This document shows positions 25,388 through 34,570 of a DNA stretch of 39,684 bases, one piece after another. The stretch is from an uncultured Desulfobacterales bacterium (GTDB taxonomy: Bacteria; Desulfobacterota; Desulfobacteria; Desulfobacterales; JAFDCJ01), in contig CALZJV010000023.1 in NCBI GenBank assembly GCA_945787595.1, forward strand, positions 1 to 39,684. Direction: 5' to 3'. The translations under genes were made by a program, and so were the position numbers. The notes beneath the pieces are model-generated. The model saw only the letters and a list, made by a program, of their open reading frames with translations, had not been told where the DNA came from and searched no databases. The stretch's first letter is position 1, and each line of letters opens with the position of its first letter.

Positions 25388-25675
25388 ATGAGGGGAAAAG
25401 TTAAAAAATTATTAACGAATTTTGGCATGATTTCAATTGTCTTATGGATCTTTACTTTTTCTGCACTGGCTGATAAGGTGACCCTTGTCGGTGAAGTGAA
25501 TGATAACCAGGAAATTGTTACAGAGGGTGAAATCTACATGGTTGGAGACAGCACCGTCGGTGATGATTTGGTCCGTAATTACATCAGTCAAAGGGTAAAG
25601 GTCGTCGGTAGGATTGTGGAAAGTGAAGAAGGAAAAGTAATTATTGTCGATTTTTTTGAAGTCGTCGAGGAATAG
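25388..25675 (+). CDS. Small exported OB-fold-like protein, paralogue of 19576
   Basis: This 95-residue protein begins after TAGGAGG, 7 bases upstream of the ATG. A signal peptide covers residues 1-29, with likely cleavage after SALA. The mature part, VTLVGEVNDNQEIVTEGEIY, then GDDLVRNYISQRVKVVGRIV and VIIVDFFEVVEE, follows the same strand order and length as the 19576 product, so the two are diverged copies. No enzyme motif is seen. A strong hairpin follows at 25724-25753. The function is unknown; the shared upstream dyad suggests shared control. Confidence 0.82.
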   Translation: MRGKVKKLLTNFGMISIVLWIFTFSALADKVTLVGEVNDNQEIVTEGEIYMVGDSTVGDDLVRNYISQRVKVVGRIVESEEGKVIIVDFFEVVEE

Positions 25676-25723
25676 TGCAAAAATCGGCAACACACCAAAC
25701 CCATCTTATGAGTTGAACTTATA

Positions 25724-25753
25724 TACGGCAGATCCTATAAAGGATCTGCCGTA
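25724..25753. terminator. Perfect 13-base hairpin, probable terminator
   Basis: TACGGCAGATCCT, ATAA, AGGATCTGCCGTA is a perfect inverted repeat 48 bases after the stop of the small protein gene. The T-run after it is short and broken (GTATATTT), so termination strength is uncertain. Confidence 0.65.
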
Positions 25754-25794
25754 GTATATTTAAACGCCTTGACCCCAACTTCCTAATCCTGTGA

Positions 25795-26794
25795 GGAACC
25801 TCGGTTACTGCCGGTAAATTTCGATATTCCATATTCCTGCTAATCGCTATAATTGCCTTTGGTACCTTTGGTTACTATTTATTTGAGGACATGCCTCTGT
25901 TTGAAGCCTTTTATATGACCATCATTACCATTTCCACAGTTGGATTTTCCGAGATCAGACCTCTAACCATGGTGGGACGAAGCATTACCCTAGTGATTAT
26001 CGTTTTGGGTATCAGTGTCGGCACTTACACCATCGGCATTATTGTCAGGTGGTTCGTTGAAGGGGAACTCGCCAAAATCTTCGGGAGGAGAAAATTGCAC
26101 AAACAAATAGCGGATTTAAAAAATCACTTCATCATCTGTGGATTTGGAAGAATCGGCCGGATCATTTGTCAGGAATTATATGAAGATAACATTGACTTCG
26201 TGGTCATTGAACAAGATTCTTCGGCGATTGAAGGGATCGTGGCTGAAAAATACCTCTTCCTTGAAATGGATGCCACATCGGAAGAAGCTTTAATGGCAGC
26301 GGGCATTCTGAGAGCCAAAGGCCTGGTGACGGCGGTCAACTCCGATGCCAACAAATGTATTTATTACGTTGACCGCCAAAGGACTGCAACCGGACATTTT
26401 CATATTGGCCAGGGCCTCAGAAGAAAAAAATGAAGCAAAACTGAAAAAAGCCGGCGCAACCAAGGTGGTTTCACCTTATATGATCGGAGCCAGACGAATG
26501 GCGCACGTTCTGAAACGACCAACGGTGGTGGACTTTATCGACATCGCCACCATGGGAAATCGGCTCGGGCTTATCATGGAAGAGGCCGAAGTCGGACTAA
26601 AATCCGACCTTATCGGGAAAAACCTTATCGAAAGCCGGTTAAGACGGGATTTTGGCATAATTATCGTGGCTATCAAAAAAGCATCCGGTCAGATGATATT
26701 CAATCCGGTTCCGTCGGAAACCCTTGAAGCCGCTGATGTCATTGTCGTTCTCGGCAAAACCGAAGATCTAAAACGGGTAAGAGCAATTCTCTGA
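25795..26794 (+). pseudogene. Ion-channel/TrkA-N potassium channel protein, frameshifted
   Basis: One frame gives two helices around the pore loop TISTVGFSE (K+ selectivity filter), then an RCK domain opening HFIICGFGRIGRIICQEL. At about 26351-26355 the match moves to another frame (NVFITLTAKGLQPDIFILARA) through the rest of RCK and a TrkA-C domain ending at 26794. One extra A in AACAAATG explains the break. The first helix (RYSIFLLIAIIAFGTFGYYLF) extends upstream of the earliest ATG at 25891, but no ATG, GTG or TTG lies between it and the preceding stop at 25792-25794. So the start also seems lost. The intact protein would be a ligand-gated K+ channel. Confidence 0.82.
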
Positions 26795-27025
26795 TCAGGA
26801 TGCTTATACAGAAAAGCTGGCCTTTGCGTTCGGGGCGCCGGTGATTTTGAATGCTGATCTGCGAGCGGTTGACATCAATTTTGCTGATCAGGTGGATTTT
26901 TCCATTCAAATGATCACGGCGAACGACTAAGGCAGACTGGATTTCCTGTTTGACATCTGATTCATGGTAATTATAGTCTTTGCCTGATAGGGACCGAATA
27001 CAGGTAAGGAGTATGGATCAAGGCA
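26795..27025 (+). other. Spacer with a possible coding relic
   Basis: A 46-codon stop-free stretch (about 26785-26930) reads DQDAYTEKLAFAFGAPVILN and onward, with a protein-like composition but no start codon and no family I recognise. The rest is the leader of the glycosyltransferase gene, with AAGGAG near 27006. Confidence 0.3.
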
Positions 27026-28288
27026 ATGGCCAAAAATATTGGATTTATATCTACCAGGTTTGCAGGAACCGACGGGGTTACTATGGAAGCCAGCAAGTGG
27101 GCCCAGGTATTAAAAAGCGCCGGTCACAATTATTTCTGGTTTGCCGGGCTGTTGGACCGCAATCCGGATCACAGTTTTCTGGTTCCCGAAGCTTTTTTTC
27201 AACACGAAAAGAACCGCTGGATCGATAAGCAAATTTTTGGGAAGAAACGACGCGACCCTGCAGTAACAGATGCTATCTACGAGTTAAAGACCTATTTGAA
27301 AAAGCGTCTCAATGAATTTATCAAAACATACCATATTGACCTGTTGGTTGCACAAAATGTCATGACCATCCCGATGCACATCCCGCTGGGAATTGCTTTA
27401 ACCGAACTTATCGCCGAAACCCAGATTCCCACCATCGCCCACCATCATGACTTTTACTGGGAACGGACCCGCTTTTCAGTCAATGCCGTCGGAGATTATC
27501 TGCGAATGGCTTTTCCACCAAACCTGCCCAACATCGAACACGTGGTGATTAATTCGACTGCTCAGGAAGAACTGGCCCTGCGCACCGGCATAGCATCGCA
27601 TATTATTCCCAATGTGCTGGATTTTGAAAATCCGCCGGATGTAGATAGAGAAAAGACAAAGGACTTCCGTAAAAACATCGGGTTGGAGGCCGAAGATGTT
27701 TTTATTTTGCAGCCCACCCGAGTTGTTCAGCGCAAAGGAATCGAACATGCGATTGAACTTGTCCAAGAGTTGGGTGATCCGCGGTATAAGCTGGTTATTT
27801 CACACGAAGCAGGGGATGAAGGCTCTGAATACGGTGAATGGCTGAAAGACCAGGCCGGGGATCAGGGAGTGGACATCCGCACGTTGAACCTGCGGATCTC
27901 CGACCCCTTGAACCCGGATGTGAATCGCAAGGATCTCTATACCTTGTGGGATGTATATCCCCATTCCGACTTTATCACCTATCCTAGCCTTTACGAAGGC
28001 TTCGGCAATGCCTTTCTTGAAGCCGTTTATTTTAAAAAACCGCTGCTCATCAATCGCTACGCCATTTTTGTACGCGATATCGAGCCCAAGCAATTTGATT
28101 TAATCGCCATGGACGGCTACCTGACCCGCAAAACAGTGGCAAAAGTCAGAGAAGTGCTGGAATCGCCGGAGCGCAAGCAGAAAATGGTTAACACCAATTT
28201 TGAAATCGCCAAAAAATATTTTTCCTATGACAGACTGCGCAGATGGCTCAATTTGCTTTTGACGAATTTCTTCGGATCAGAGGTGTAG
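27026..28288 (+). CDS. GT4-family glycosyltransferase, MggS-like
   Basis: This 420-residue protein has the GT-B fold of family GT4. The N-terminal domain starts IGFISTRFAGTDGVTMEASKW, a pattern shared with mannosylglucosylglycerate-type synthases and related GT4 enzymes. The C-terminal domain has LQPTRVVQRKGIEHAIELV and the donor-site motif YPSLYEGFGNAFLEAV. It transfers a sugar from a nucleotide donor in the cytoplasm, possibly for a compatible solute such as a glucosylglycerate derivative; this is inference from the N-terminal pattern. An AAGGAG site lies upstream. The window's left edge carries a broken copy of the same tail. The radical SAM gene follows after 60 bases. Confidence 0.85.
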   Translation: MAKNIGFISTRFAGTDGVTMEASKWAQVLKSAGHNYFWFAGLLDRNPDHSFLVPEAFFQHEKNRWIDKQIFGKKRRDPAVTDAIYELKTYLKKRLNEFIKTYHIDLLVAQNVMTIPMHIPLGIALTELIAETQIPTIAHHHDFYWERTRFSVNAVGDYLRMAFPPNLPNIEHVVINSTAQEELALRTGIASHIIPNVLDFENPPDVDREKTKDFRKNIGLEAEDVFILQPTRVVQRKGIEHAIELVQELGDPRYKLVISHEAGDEGSEYGEWLKDQAGDQGVDIRTLNLRISDPLNPDVNRKDLYTLWDVYPHSDFITYPSLYEGFGNAFLEAVYFKKPLLINRYAIFVRDIEPKQFDLIAMDGYLTRKTVAKVREVLESPERKQKMVNTNFEIAKKYFSYDRLRRWLNLLLTNFFGSEV

Positions 28289-28348
28289 CTTCGAACATTT
28301 CAGATTCAGGATTCGCAATTCTGTCAACCAGAGACTAGAGAGAAGAAG

Positions 28349-29437
28349 ATGGTAGAAGGCGGCCAGTATCGAGAAACGAGTTGCAGGCATCAAGTATCCA
28401 GCATCGCGCTTCCAGCATCGAACCCCCGGCCCTTCATCATTCCCATCTTCATTCCCCATGCCGGCTGCCCCCATCAATGCGTCTTTTGCAATCAGGTTTC
28501 GATTACGGGCGCAAAACATAAGATGGCCACCCCGGCTGAGCTCCGCGCTCAGATTCAAGACTTTTTAAGATATAAAAAAGAAGACAGGAAATCCGTCGAG
28601 GTTGCCTTTTTTGGCGGTAACTTCCTGGGATTAAAAAGTGAAGAAATTAAATCATTGCTTGATTCGGCCGCTGAATTTGTTAGGGATGACCACGTGGACG
28701 GCATCCGGTTTTCCACACGCCCCGATACCATTAACGAGCGGTCTCTGGATATCATAAAGGAATATCCGGTTTCAACGGTGGAGCTCGGTGTCCAGTCGAT
28801 GGATGATCATGTACTGGCAATGGCAGGCCGGGGGCACAGCGTTTTAGATACGGTTCGGGCGGTTGAACAACTCAAAGAGAGAGATTTTAGTATTGGTTTG
28901 CAAATGATGGTGGGGCTGCCGGGCGACGATGAAACCGGCGCCCTGACCACAGCCCAAAAGATCGCTGATTTGGCTCCGGACTTCGTTCGAATATATCCGA
29001 CCGTGGTGATCGCAGACAGCCGCCTCGCCAGATGGTATCAAAGCGGCGACTATACGCCGCTGTCTCTGGAAAAGGGGATTAGCCTGGTAAAGAAAATTTA
29101 TCTGAACTTCAAAAAGGCGGGCATCGTGGTCATCCGCATGGGGCTGCAGGCATCAGAGGATCTTGAAGATGGAACCACTGTTTTGGCGGGGCCCCATCAT
29201 CCAGCCTTTGGACACATGGTTCATTGTGAAATCTTCTGGGATATGGCCGTTTCGGCAATCGAGTCCGCCAACTGCATCAAAGAATCACTTACCGTTTTGG
29301 TCAATCCGCGCAGCATTTCCAAAATGCGGGGTTTGAATAATTCTAATATCAAAAAGCTAAAAGAACGATTTCACTTCCAATCAATCGAGGTTGTGCCGGA
29401 TTCTTCACTTGCGGCTGAGGAATTGATGGTTGGGTAG
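28349..29437 (+). CDS. Radical SAM protein, Elp3-like without acetyltransferase domain
   Basis: This 362-residue protein carries the 4Fe-4S signature CPHQCVFC (C-x3-C-x2-C) in HAGCPHQCVFCNQ. Further radical SAM strands follow: VAFFGGNFLGL, IRFSTRPDTIN, VELGVQSMDDHVL, QMMVGLPGDD and VRIYPTVVI. The order matches the Elp3/HemN-like group with a Radical_SAM_C segment and no GNAT domain. The exact start is uncertain. Homology seems to begin at RPFIIPIFIPH near residue 28, and the first 27 codons coincide with a repeat-like tract (GCATC words, 28382-28420). The substrate is unknown; the cytoplasmic product probably modifies RNA or a cofactor. Confidence 0.85.
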   Translation: MVEGGQYRETSCRHQVSSIALPASNPRPFIIPIFIPHAGCPHQCVFCNQVSITGAKHKMATPAELRAQIQDFLRYKKEDRKSVEVAFFGGNFLGLKSEEIKSLLDSAAEFVRDDHVDGIRFSTRPDTINERSLDIIKEYPVSTVELGVQSMDDHVLAMAGRGHSVLDTVRAVEQLKERDFSIGLQMMVGLPGDDETGALTTAQKIADLAPDFVRIYPTVVIADSRLARWYQSGDYTPLSLEKGISLVKKIYLNFKKAGIVVIRMGLQASEDLEDGTTVLAGPHHPAFGHMVHCEIFWDMAVSAIESANCIKESLTVLVNPRSISKMRGLNNSNIKKLKERFHFQSIEVVPDSSLAAEELMVG

Positions 29438-29647
29438 ACCTAACCGTTCAGGGTTCAAGGGCATAAGCGCTAAGTTGTTTAGTAAACATTCACGGGTTAC
29501 ATTTATGCCGTACAGGATTGTTTCGAAAGATGAACGCCGAACATCGAACGTCCAACATTGACCATCGAATAATGATGTCGCTGCGCTCCGCAATTTTATT
29601 TCATTGTTAACCCTAAATCTGTTAACGCTAACTCGGCTAAAAATTTA
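29438..29647. repeat. Convergent spacer of repeated words
   Basis: It contains AACCGTTCAGGGTTCAAGG at 29442-29460, almost the same as 11431-11466, and a second word family (CGAACATCGAACGTCCAAC) at 29537-29556. No gene is seen. Confidence 0.6.
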
Positions 29648-30037
29648 TCAATCCTCTTCTTCAGGCAATCTCACTACCAGAACGGGCTTTGTGGATCGCC
29701 GCAATACCCGCCGCGCGGTGCTTCCCATCATGACGTCCGCCAGGGTTCCGTGTCCGTGGGTTCCCATCACGATCAGGTCGCAGTTTTTTTCTTCGCAATA
29801 CTTTAAAATCTCCTCAACCGGATTGCCCCTGACGACAATGATGTCATCGGTGACAAAACCCTCGCCGAGGACGTTTTTGTCTAAAATATCCGGAATTTCG
29901 GACAATACATGGATAAAGGTGATGGATGCTTTGTAAAGATCGGCCAGGCTGACCGCGTAGGCAAACGCATAACGTGCATTTTCGGATAGATCGGTTGCAT
30001 AAAGAATTTTTTTAACGTCTACTTTTGGAAGATCCAT
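29648..30037 (-). CDS. Single-domain universal stress protein
   Basis: This 129-residue UspA-fold protein starts VDVKKILYATDLSENARYAF and has the nucleotide-binding pattern GTHGHGTLADVMMGSTARRV, close to G-2x-G-9x-G-S/T, so it is probably ATP-binding. It ends TKPVLVVRLPEEED. It is intact and stands upstream of nothing obvious. In sulfate reducers such Usps often sit beside TRAP transporters; here the broken TRAP operon is transcribed toward it on the same strand. Confidence 0.92.
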   Translation of the reverse strand: MDLPKVDVKKILYATDLSENARYAFAYAVSLADLYKASITFIHVLSEIPDILDKNVLGEGFVTDDIIVVRGNPVEEILKYCEEKNCDLIVMGTHGHGTLADVMMGSTARRVLRRSTKPVLVVRLPEEED

Positions 30038-30244
30038 TTTTCGGCCTCTTGTATAATAACCTAATTGAAAAAAACGCTCAATTAGGGGGTTAATTGTTAC
30101 TAGTTATTCGTTATTCGTTATCAGTTATACGTTATTAAAATTTGATTATATCTTCATTTTATCATTTAATTGATCGATGAAAAAAGTGCCGATTTTATTC
30201 CCCTTAAACTATTTCACCCATAACAAATAACTAATAACTTTCAA
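30038..30244. repeat. GTTATTC-type heptamer repeats
   Basis: The tract at 30095-30136 repeats GTTATTC-like heptamers (GTTACTA, GTTATTC, GTTATTC, GTTATCA). A reverse-oriented copy (TAACAAATAACTAATAAC) lies at 30220-30238, so the two could pair. The same word recurs at 35611-35640. No gene is seen. Confidence 0.65.
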
Positions 30245-32035
30245 TCAGCTTGCCGGCGCTTTTTTAGAGTCCTTTTTAAAATAATTCATCCAAATTCCGC
30301 TCAAAATCCAGGAGTATGCATACGTACCAAATAAAATAAGCACAAATGCTTTGATGATGTCCCAGCCGCTGCCGTTCAATGAGAATCCCGGGACATAACC
30401 GAACAAAAAGGGCCCCAGATACAGGAACTTGGCAAATTTAAAGGCGGCAAAGGCGGTGCGCCACATGTTGGCCTTGGCAATGGTGCGGCAAAGGCGGCAA
30501 TACATACCGGCGGTGTAATATTGGAATCCTGTGACAACCAGTAGACGATCATATGGGCGGCGATCTCGTTAACCCCCAGGTGTATCAGGGCCGGCACCGC
30601 AACGACCGCTGTAATCAAATAGGCGGCGGTTACCGGCACCCCCATTCCCAGGACCAGGGAAGCGAGGGCAATCAGAAAGATGGTGGCCACCAGCCTGAAG
30701 TCGATGCCGAAAAACACAGCACCGCTGGCAAGCTCGATAACAATATCGGCAAAAGTCAATACCAGTCCGCTATAGGTCAGCACGCCGATAATAATACCGA
30801 TAACCCCTACGGTGGCGCCTATTTTGAGACTGTTTTCAGTGCCGGCCCGGGAAGCTTCGATGAATCTTTTGGGGGTAATGCGTGTATCCGTTCTGAACCA
30901 GCTAATGATAATGCAGGTGACTATCCGTTCTGAACCAGCTAATGATAATGCAGGTGACAATGCCCAGAATGGCGGAATAACCCGGGGAGAAGCCGTAAAG
31001 CATCAGAATGGTGATCACAACCAGCGGCATGATGTAGTACCACTCGGTCTTCAGAATTTGCATGGCGCTGTGCTCGCTTTTTTCGCCCTTGATATTATAC
31101 TTCTTGGCCTCGTAGTGCACCATGATAAAAACACTGAAGACATACATAATGGCAGGAAATATGGCCACCAGCATAATCTTTGAATAGGGTACGCCCGTCA
31201 GTTCGGCCATGATAAAGCCGCCGGCACCCATGATGGGGGGCATAAACATCCCGGAAATGGAGGCGGCCGGTTCGATACCGCCGGCAATATGGGGTCTGAA
31301 GCCGGCTTTTTTCATCATGGGAATCGTGAAGGCGCCGGTGGAAACCGTGTTGGCGATGGCGCTGCCTGAAATAGAGCCGAAAAGGCCGCTGGCGATCACC
31401 GAAACCTTGGCGGGGCCGCCGATTCTGTGACCAACAGCCGCCAGCGGAAAATCGATGAAAAATCTTTGAGCACCGGATTTTTCTAAAAAAGCACCGAAAA
31501 GGACAAACAAAATCACATAGGTCGCCAAAACATTGGCCATGATGCCGAACACGCCATCGCTCTTGTAGAAAATGCTGGTACACAATCCCGGAAAGGTGTC
31601 GCCTGCATGGGAAAAAAGATCGGGCACATATTCGCCATAGACCCCGTACAGCAGCAGCACCACCCCCATGACAACGAATACGGTGCCGACGACCCGCCGG
31701 GCCAGCTCGATACCGATCAGGACCCCGACGACGGCAACGGCCATATCAAAAGGCGTCTCGGCACCGGTCCGGTAGTTGATGGCCTCAAAATTGAGAATCC
31801 AGTACCCGACGGTGAAAATTGAAAGCAATATCAGCAAATAGTCAACGATTCTCATTACCTTATGTTTGGATTTATACATCATAAAGCCGAGAACATAGGT
31901 AATAATGACGTAAATCCCCCGGTGATACTGGGTGGATGCCGGTTGTAAGACAGCGGAATAGGAGTAAAAAAGGACCAGAATGACGGATAACACATCAAAT
32001 ACAATTTGTTCAAATTTGTTCATTTTATCGTACAC
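30245..32035 (-). pseudogene. TAXI-type TRAP transporter fused permease (4TM+12TM), broken twice
   Basis: A GTG start at 32035, 6 bases after AGGAGG, opens a long membrane protein with the fused small and large TRAP permease parts (GIELARRVVGTVFVVMGVVL, LFGSISGSAIANTVSTGAF, IEPAASISGMFMPPIMGAG). At 30885-30958 a 37-base direct duplication shifts the frame (37 is 3n+1), and translation would stop after HLHYH. The correct protein continues in another frame (ITPKRFIEASRAGTENSLKI, VLGMGVPVTAAYLI). Near 30485 one missing base returns it to the first frame (TIAKANMWRTAFAAFKFAKF) to the natural end. The intact transporter would import an organic acid with the TAXI binding protein. As it stands it cannot be made. 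Confidence 0.85.
30885..30958. repeat. 37-bp perfect tandem duplication inside the TRAP permease
   Basis: The copies at 30885-30921 and 30922-30958 are identical. Both encode the segment IVTCIIISWFRTD. The length is not a multiple of three, so it breaks the frame. Confidence 0.95.
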
Positions 32036-32103
32036 TTTTTCCTCCTATCGCTGTAAAATCCGGCAACGAAAAACCTCTTCCGCCCAAATTTACAATACGA
32101 AAT

Positions 32104-32210
32104 GTGAGAGATGGGTTGGACTGGACCACGTCATCCCTTCCAGACCCATATCTCACCTTTTCTTTGAAAGCGGTGTAACCGCTCCACACCTAAAATCGCA
32201 CAGCGATTTT
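32104..32210 (-). promoter_or_regulatory. Two intercistronic hairpins in the TRAP operon
   Basis: In message order, a perfect 8-base hairpin (AAAATCGC, ACA, GCGATTTT; 32192-32210) begins at the stop codon of the binding-protein gene. A larger imperfect hairpin (arms 32104-32120 and 32139-32156) follows before the permease. Such hairpins after a binding-protein gene commonly stabilise its message or limit read-through into the permease. No gene lies in this 170-base gap. Confidence 0.6.
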
Positions 32211-33118
32211 ATTTCAGCATCCCCTTTTCTTTCCAGAATTTTTCGGCGCCGGGATGAAACGGGGTAACGATGTTGGTGGCTCCGGTCTCCAGGCTCATCT
32301 TCTTGAAGGTTTTTTTCTGGCCAAGCATGTGCTTGAGCCCCTCATCCGTGTACATAATGGACAACATTTTGTAAACAACATCGGCGGGAACCTTGGAATT
32401 GGCCACCCACAGGGCGCTGTCCTGAAAGGAGGGGGCATCATAATCGACGCCCTTGTAAGTGCCGGCCGGAACTGCCAGTTTGGCGAAGTAGGGATACTTT
32501 TTATAAAATCCGGAGGCCTCAGCATCGGCATCCAGGTCGAGCAGGGCAATGTCGTTGGTCTGGGCCGCCATGATGACCGCACCGCTCGGAAAAGCGGTGA
32601 ACAGCCAGAAGGCATCCAGCTGATTGTTGCCGAATGCCGCGGCAGCATCATTGTAACCCATGGCATTGCGCTCGATCTTGTCCCAGACACCCATGTGGCT
32701 CCAGGTCTTTAACGCTCTTAATCCCGGAACCGGCCCGAACGACCATCTGACCCGGCGCGCCGTATAACCAGGCGACTGCCAGCACATCTTCATATTTCTT
32801 GGGATCATTTTTCATCTGGCCGTTGCGACCCAGCCAGACATGACCGGAATACACCACGCTCATCTGCTGTCTGCCAGCGTTTGTTTTTCTTAAATTTTCG
32901 ACCGAACCGGCAGAGGTTTGGGCCTTTACAGAAAAACCTTCTTCAGCTTTAATCGGCTTGTAAACCTGTATGCCATTGGCAACCACCTGGAAGGTTCCGC
33001 CCGCAGGGCCACCACCGAAAATAACCCTTTTTTTAGCGAATGATTCTGCAGAAAACGCGAAGGTTATCGTTAAAACCGCACAGATACCTATAATTACGAT
33101 AGAAAATTTGTTTCTCAT
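32209..33118 (-). pseudogene. TAXI-family TRAP solute-binding protein with internal deletion
   Basis: The start at 33118 follows AGGAGG. A signal peptide (IVIIGICAVLTITFAFSAESFA) precedes VIFGGGPAGGTFQVVANGIQ, QTSAGSVENLRK and VVRAGSGIKSVKDL, all typical of TAXI receptors. At about 32698-32706 the match jumps from KDL to SHMGVWDKIERNAMGYNDA in another frame. The roughly 23 residues usual between them (a Gly-rich binding loop) are missing. From there the protein is complete to GMLK at 32209. The deletion both shifts frame and removes part of the pocket, so this is not a simple base-call error. It is upstream of the broken permease in the same operon. Confidence 0.85.
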
Positions 33119-33367
33119 GTCAATCCTCCTAATGATTTTAATGGGTTAGTTTCTGTCCTAAAATACCGTTTCCTCTGCCTTGAGGGAGAGGGGGTTTTAG
33201 GCGGAAGCCAGTTAGCGCATCACCATAAAATTAAGATCAAACGTGTGATCGTGTATGGTATATTGCTTATTTTTTTTCAGATGCATTACGCTTATATTGT
33301 TGAACCACCTCCTTCCAAGTCACCTGCTTTATAGCAGGCACGTACGATATTTTGCCGAACCCTATGC
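33119..33367. other. Spacer upstream of the TAXI operon
   Basis: These 250 bases hold the probable promoter of the TAXI operon. No convincing -35/-10 or -24/-12 element and no gene were found. Confidence 0.4.
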
Positions 33368-34570
33368 CTAATCAGAAATCCGCCAGTAGGAGGGCGGAAT
33401 GAAATTTGAGTTCGCATGCTCTTGGGGCCAGACACACTCGAATTTGCCATTCATAATCTGCAGAACCTGGGTGGGCAGCCTGTTCTGCCGCTCAAAATTC
33501 TCATATGATCTAAACTTCACCGGCCCGAAAGGGGTAATGAGGTCGGTGTTGTCCAGTGCCGTGCGGATACTTTCCGGACCGTACGAATCCGCCCGTTTCA
33601 ATACATCTGCTGCCACCAGCAGGGCCGAATAGGCTTCGGCGCCATGATAATCTGGTGCGGAGGCATGTTTTTCAGTATATTGATCGTAATATTCTTTTAT
33701 CCCCGGATACTTCAATTGGGGGGTCCACAGCGTTGCGGTCAAAAGAAGATTGGCGCCAGCTCCGGCTTGGGTGATAAATTTTTGGCTGGTAAAACCTCCG
33801 GCACCCCCAACCAGCAAGGAATTCAACTTTGATTCCCTGATCGTTTTGACCAGCAACGTCGCATCCTTGAGGTAGGACACCATATAGATCACATCGGGAG
33901 GATCTTTTTTCAAGCGATCAACAATTTGTTTAAAATAGTCTGCGCTGAGCCTTTCTTTGTGATAGGGCTCGATGGCGCGTAAATCAATATCATTCCCGCG
34001 GCAAAACCACATCATCCGTAAAGCTCCACTGGTGCCGTAAGGACTGTTTTCGTATACAATGGCCATGGATTTGGGTTTGATCTTACTCAGGAAAAAACTT
34101 TCCAGCCCCTCCGTATAACCTTTGGCAGGTGGATTCAGCCGGTAGACGTTTTTCCATTTCCGTTGCGTGATGCGGTCATCGGCAGCCGTGCACACCAGCA
34201 AAGGCCGGTCTAACTTATCTGCTATCCTGGCCATGTGTATGGTATTGCTGCTCTGATAGGCTCCCACTATCATAACTGCTCCGGTTTTTTCAACCAGGTC
34301 ATTAACGGCCTTTTCTCCGGGTTTTGGTTTTCCCTGATCATTGGCATACACTAATTTTAAAGGCCGGCCCTTGATTCCGCCCTCCTTGTTTATAACTTCC
34401 AGCGCCATTTCAAATGAATTTTTCATCATGGCAGCATAGGAGTATGCCTCTGAATGCAGTACACCGATAATCAGCGGTTCAGATGCTTTAATTGTTGAAG
34501 GTGCAAGAAAATTTACGGCGATTAAGGATACGATGAAAAGGCAAGGCAATAATATTACTTTGTGTTTCAT
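33368..34570 (-). CDS. Type 1 periplasmic solute-binding protein (LivJ/amide-receptor-like)
   Basis: The start at 34570 is chosen because GGGGGTGG lies just upstream; a start 11 codons earlier would put a charged, Trp-rich stretch before the signal peptide. The 400-residue product has a signal peptide (VILLPCLFIVSLIAVNFLAP), then the branched-chain amino-acid binding fold: LIIGVLHSEAYSYAAMMKNSFEMAL, INKEGGIKGRPLKLVYAND, VIVGAYQSSNTIHMARIAD, and MAIVYENSPYGTSG. The ligand is unknown. No Liv permease or ATPase is near; the neighbours upstream on the same strand are a response regulator and a sensor kinase. A sensory role feeding the kinase is possible, but transport with remote subunits is equally open. 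Confidence 0.88.
   Translation of the reverse strand: MKHKVILLPCLFIVSLIAVNFLAPSTIKASEPLIIGVLHSEAYSYAAMMKNSFEMALEVINKEGGIKGRPLKLVYANDQGKPKPGEKAVNDLVEKTGAVMIVGAYQSSNTIHMARIADKLDRPLLVCTAADDRITQRKWKNVYRLNPPAKGYTEGLESFFLSKIKPKSMAIVYENSPYGTSGALRMMWFCRGNDIDLRAIEPYHKERLSADYFKQIVDRLKKDPPDVIYMVSYLKDATLLVKTIRESKLNSLLVGGAGGFTSQKFITQAGAGANLLLTATLWTPQLKYPGIKEYYDQYTEKHASAPDYHGAEAYSALLVAADVLKRADSYGPESIRTALDNTDLITPFGPVKFRSYENFERQNRLPTQVLQIMNGKFECVWPQEHANSNFIPPSYWRISD

Noticed and set aside
30091..30136. Heptamer array considered as a CRISPR or origin iteron
   Set aside because: Units are too short and irregular for CRISPR and there are no spacers, cas genes or replication genes.
30553..31183. Plus-strand open frames opposite the TRAP permease
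   Set aside because: Gln/His/Asn-rich translations are typical antisense shadows of a membrane protein gene.
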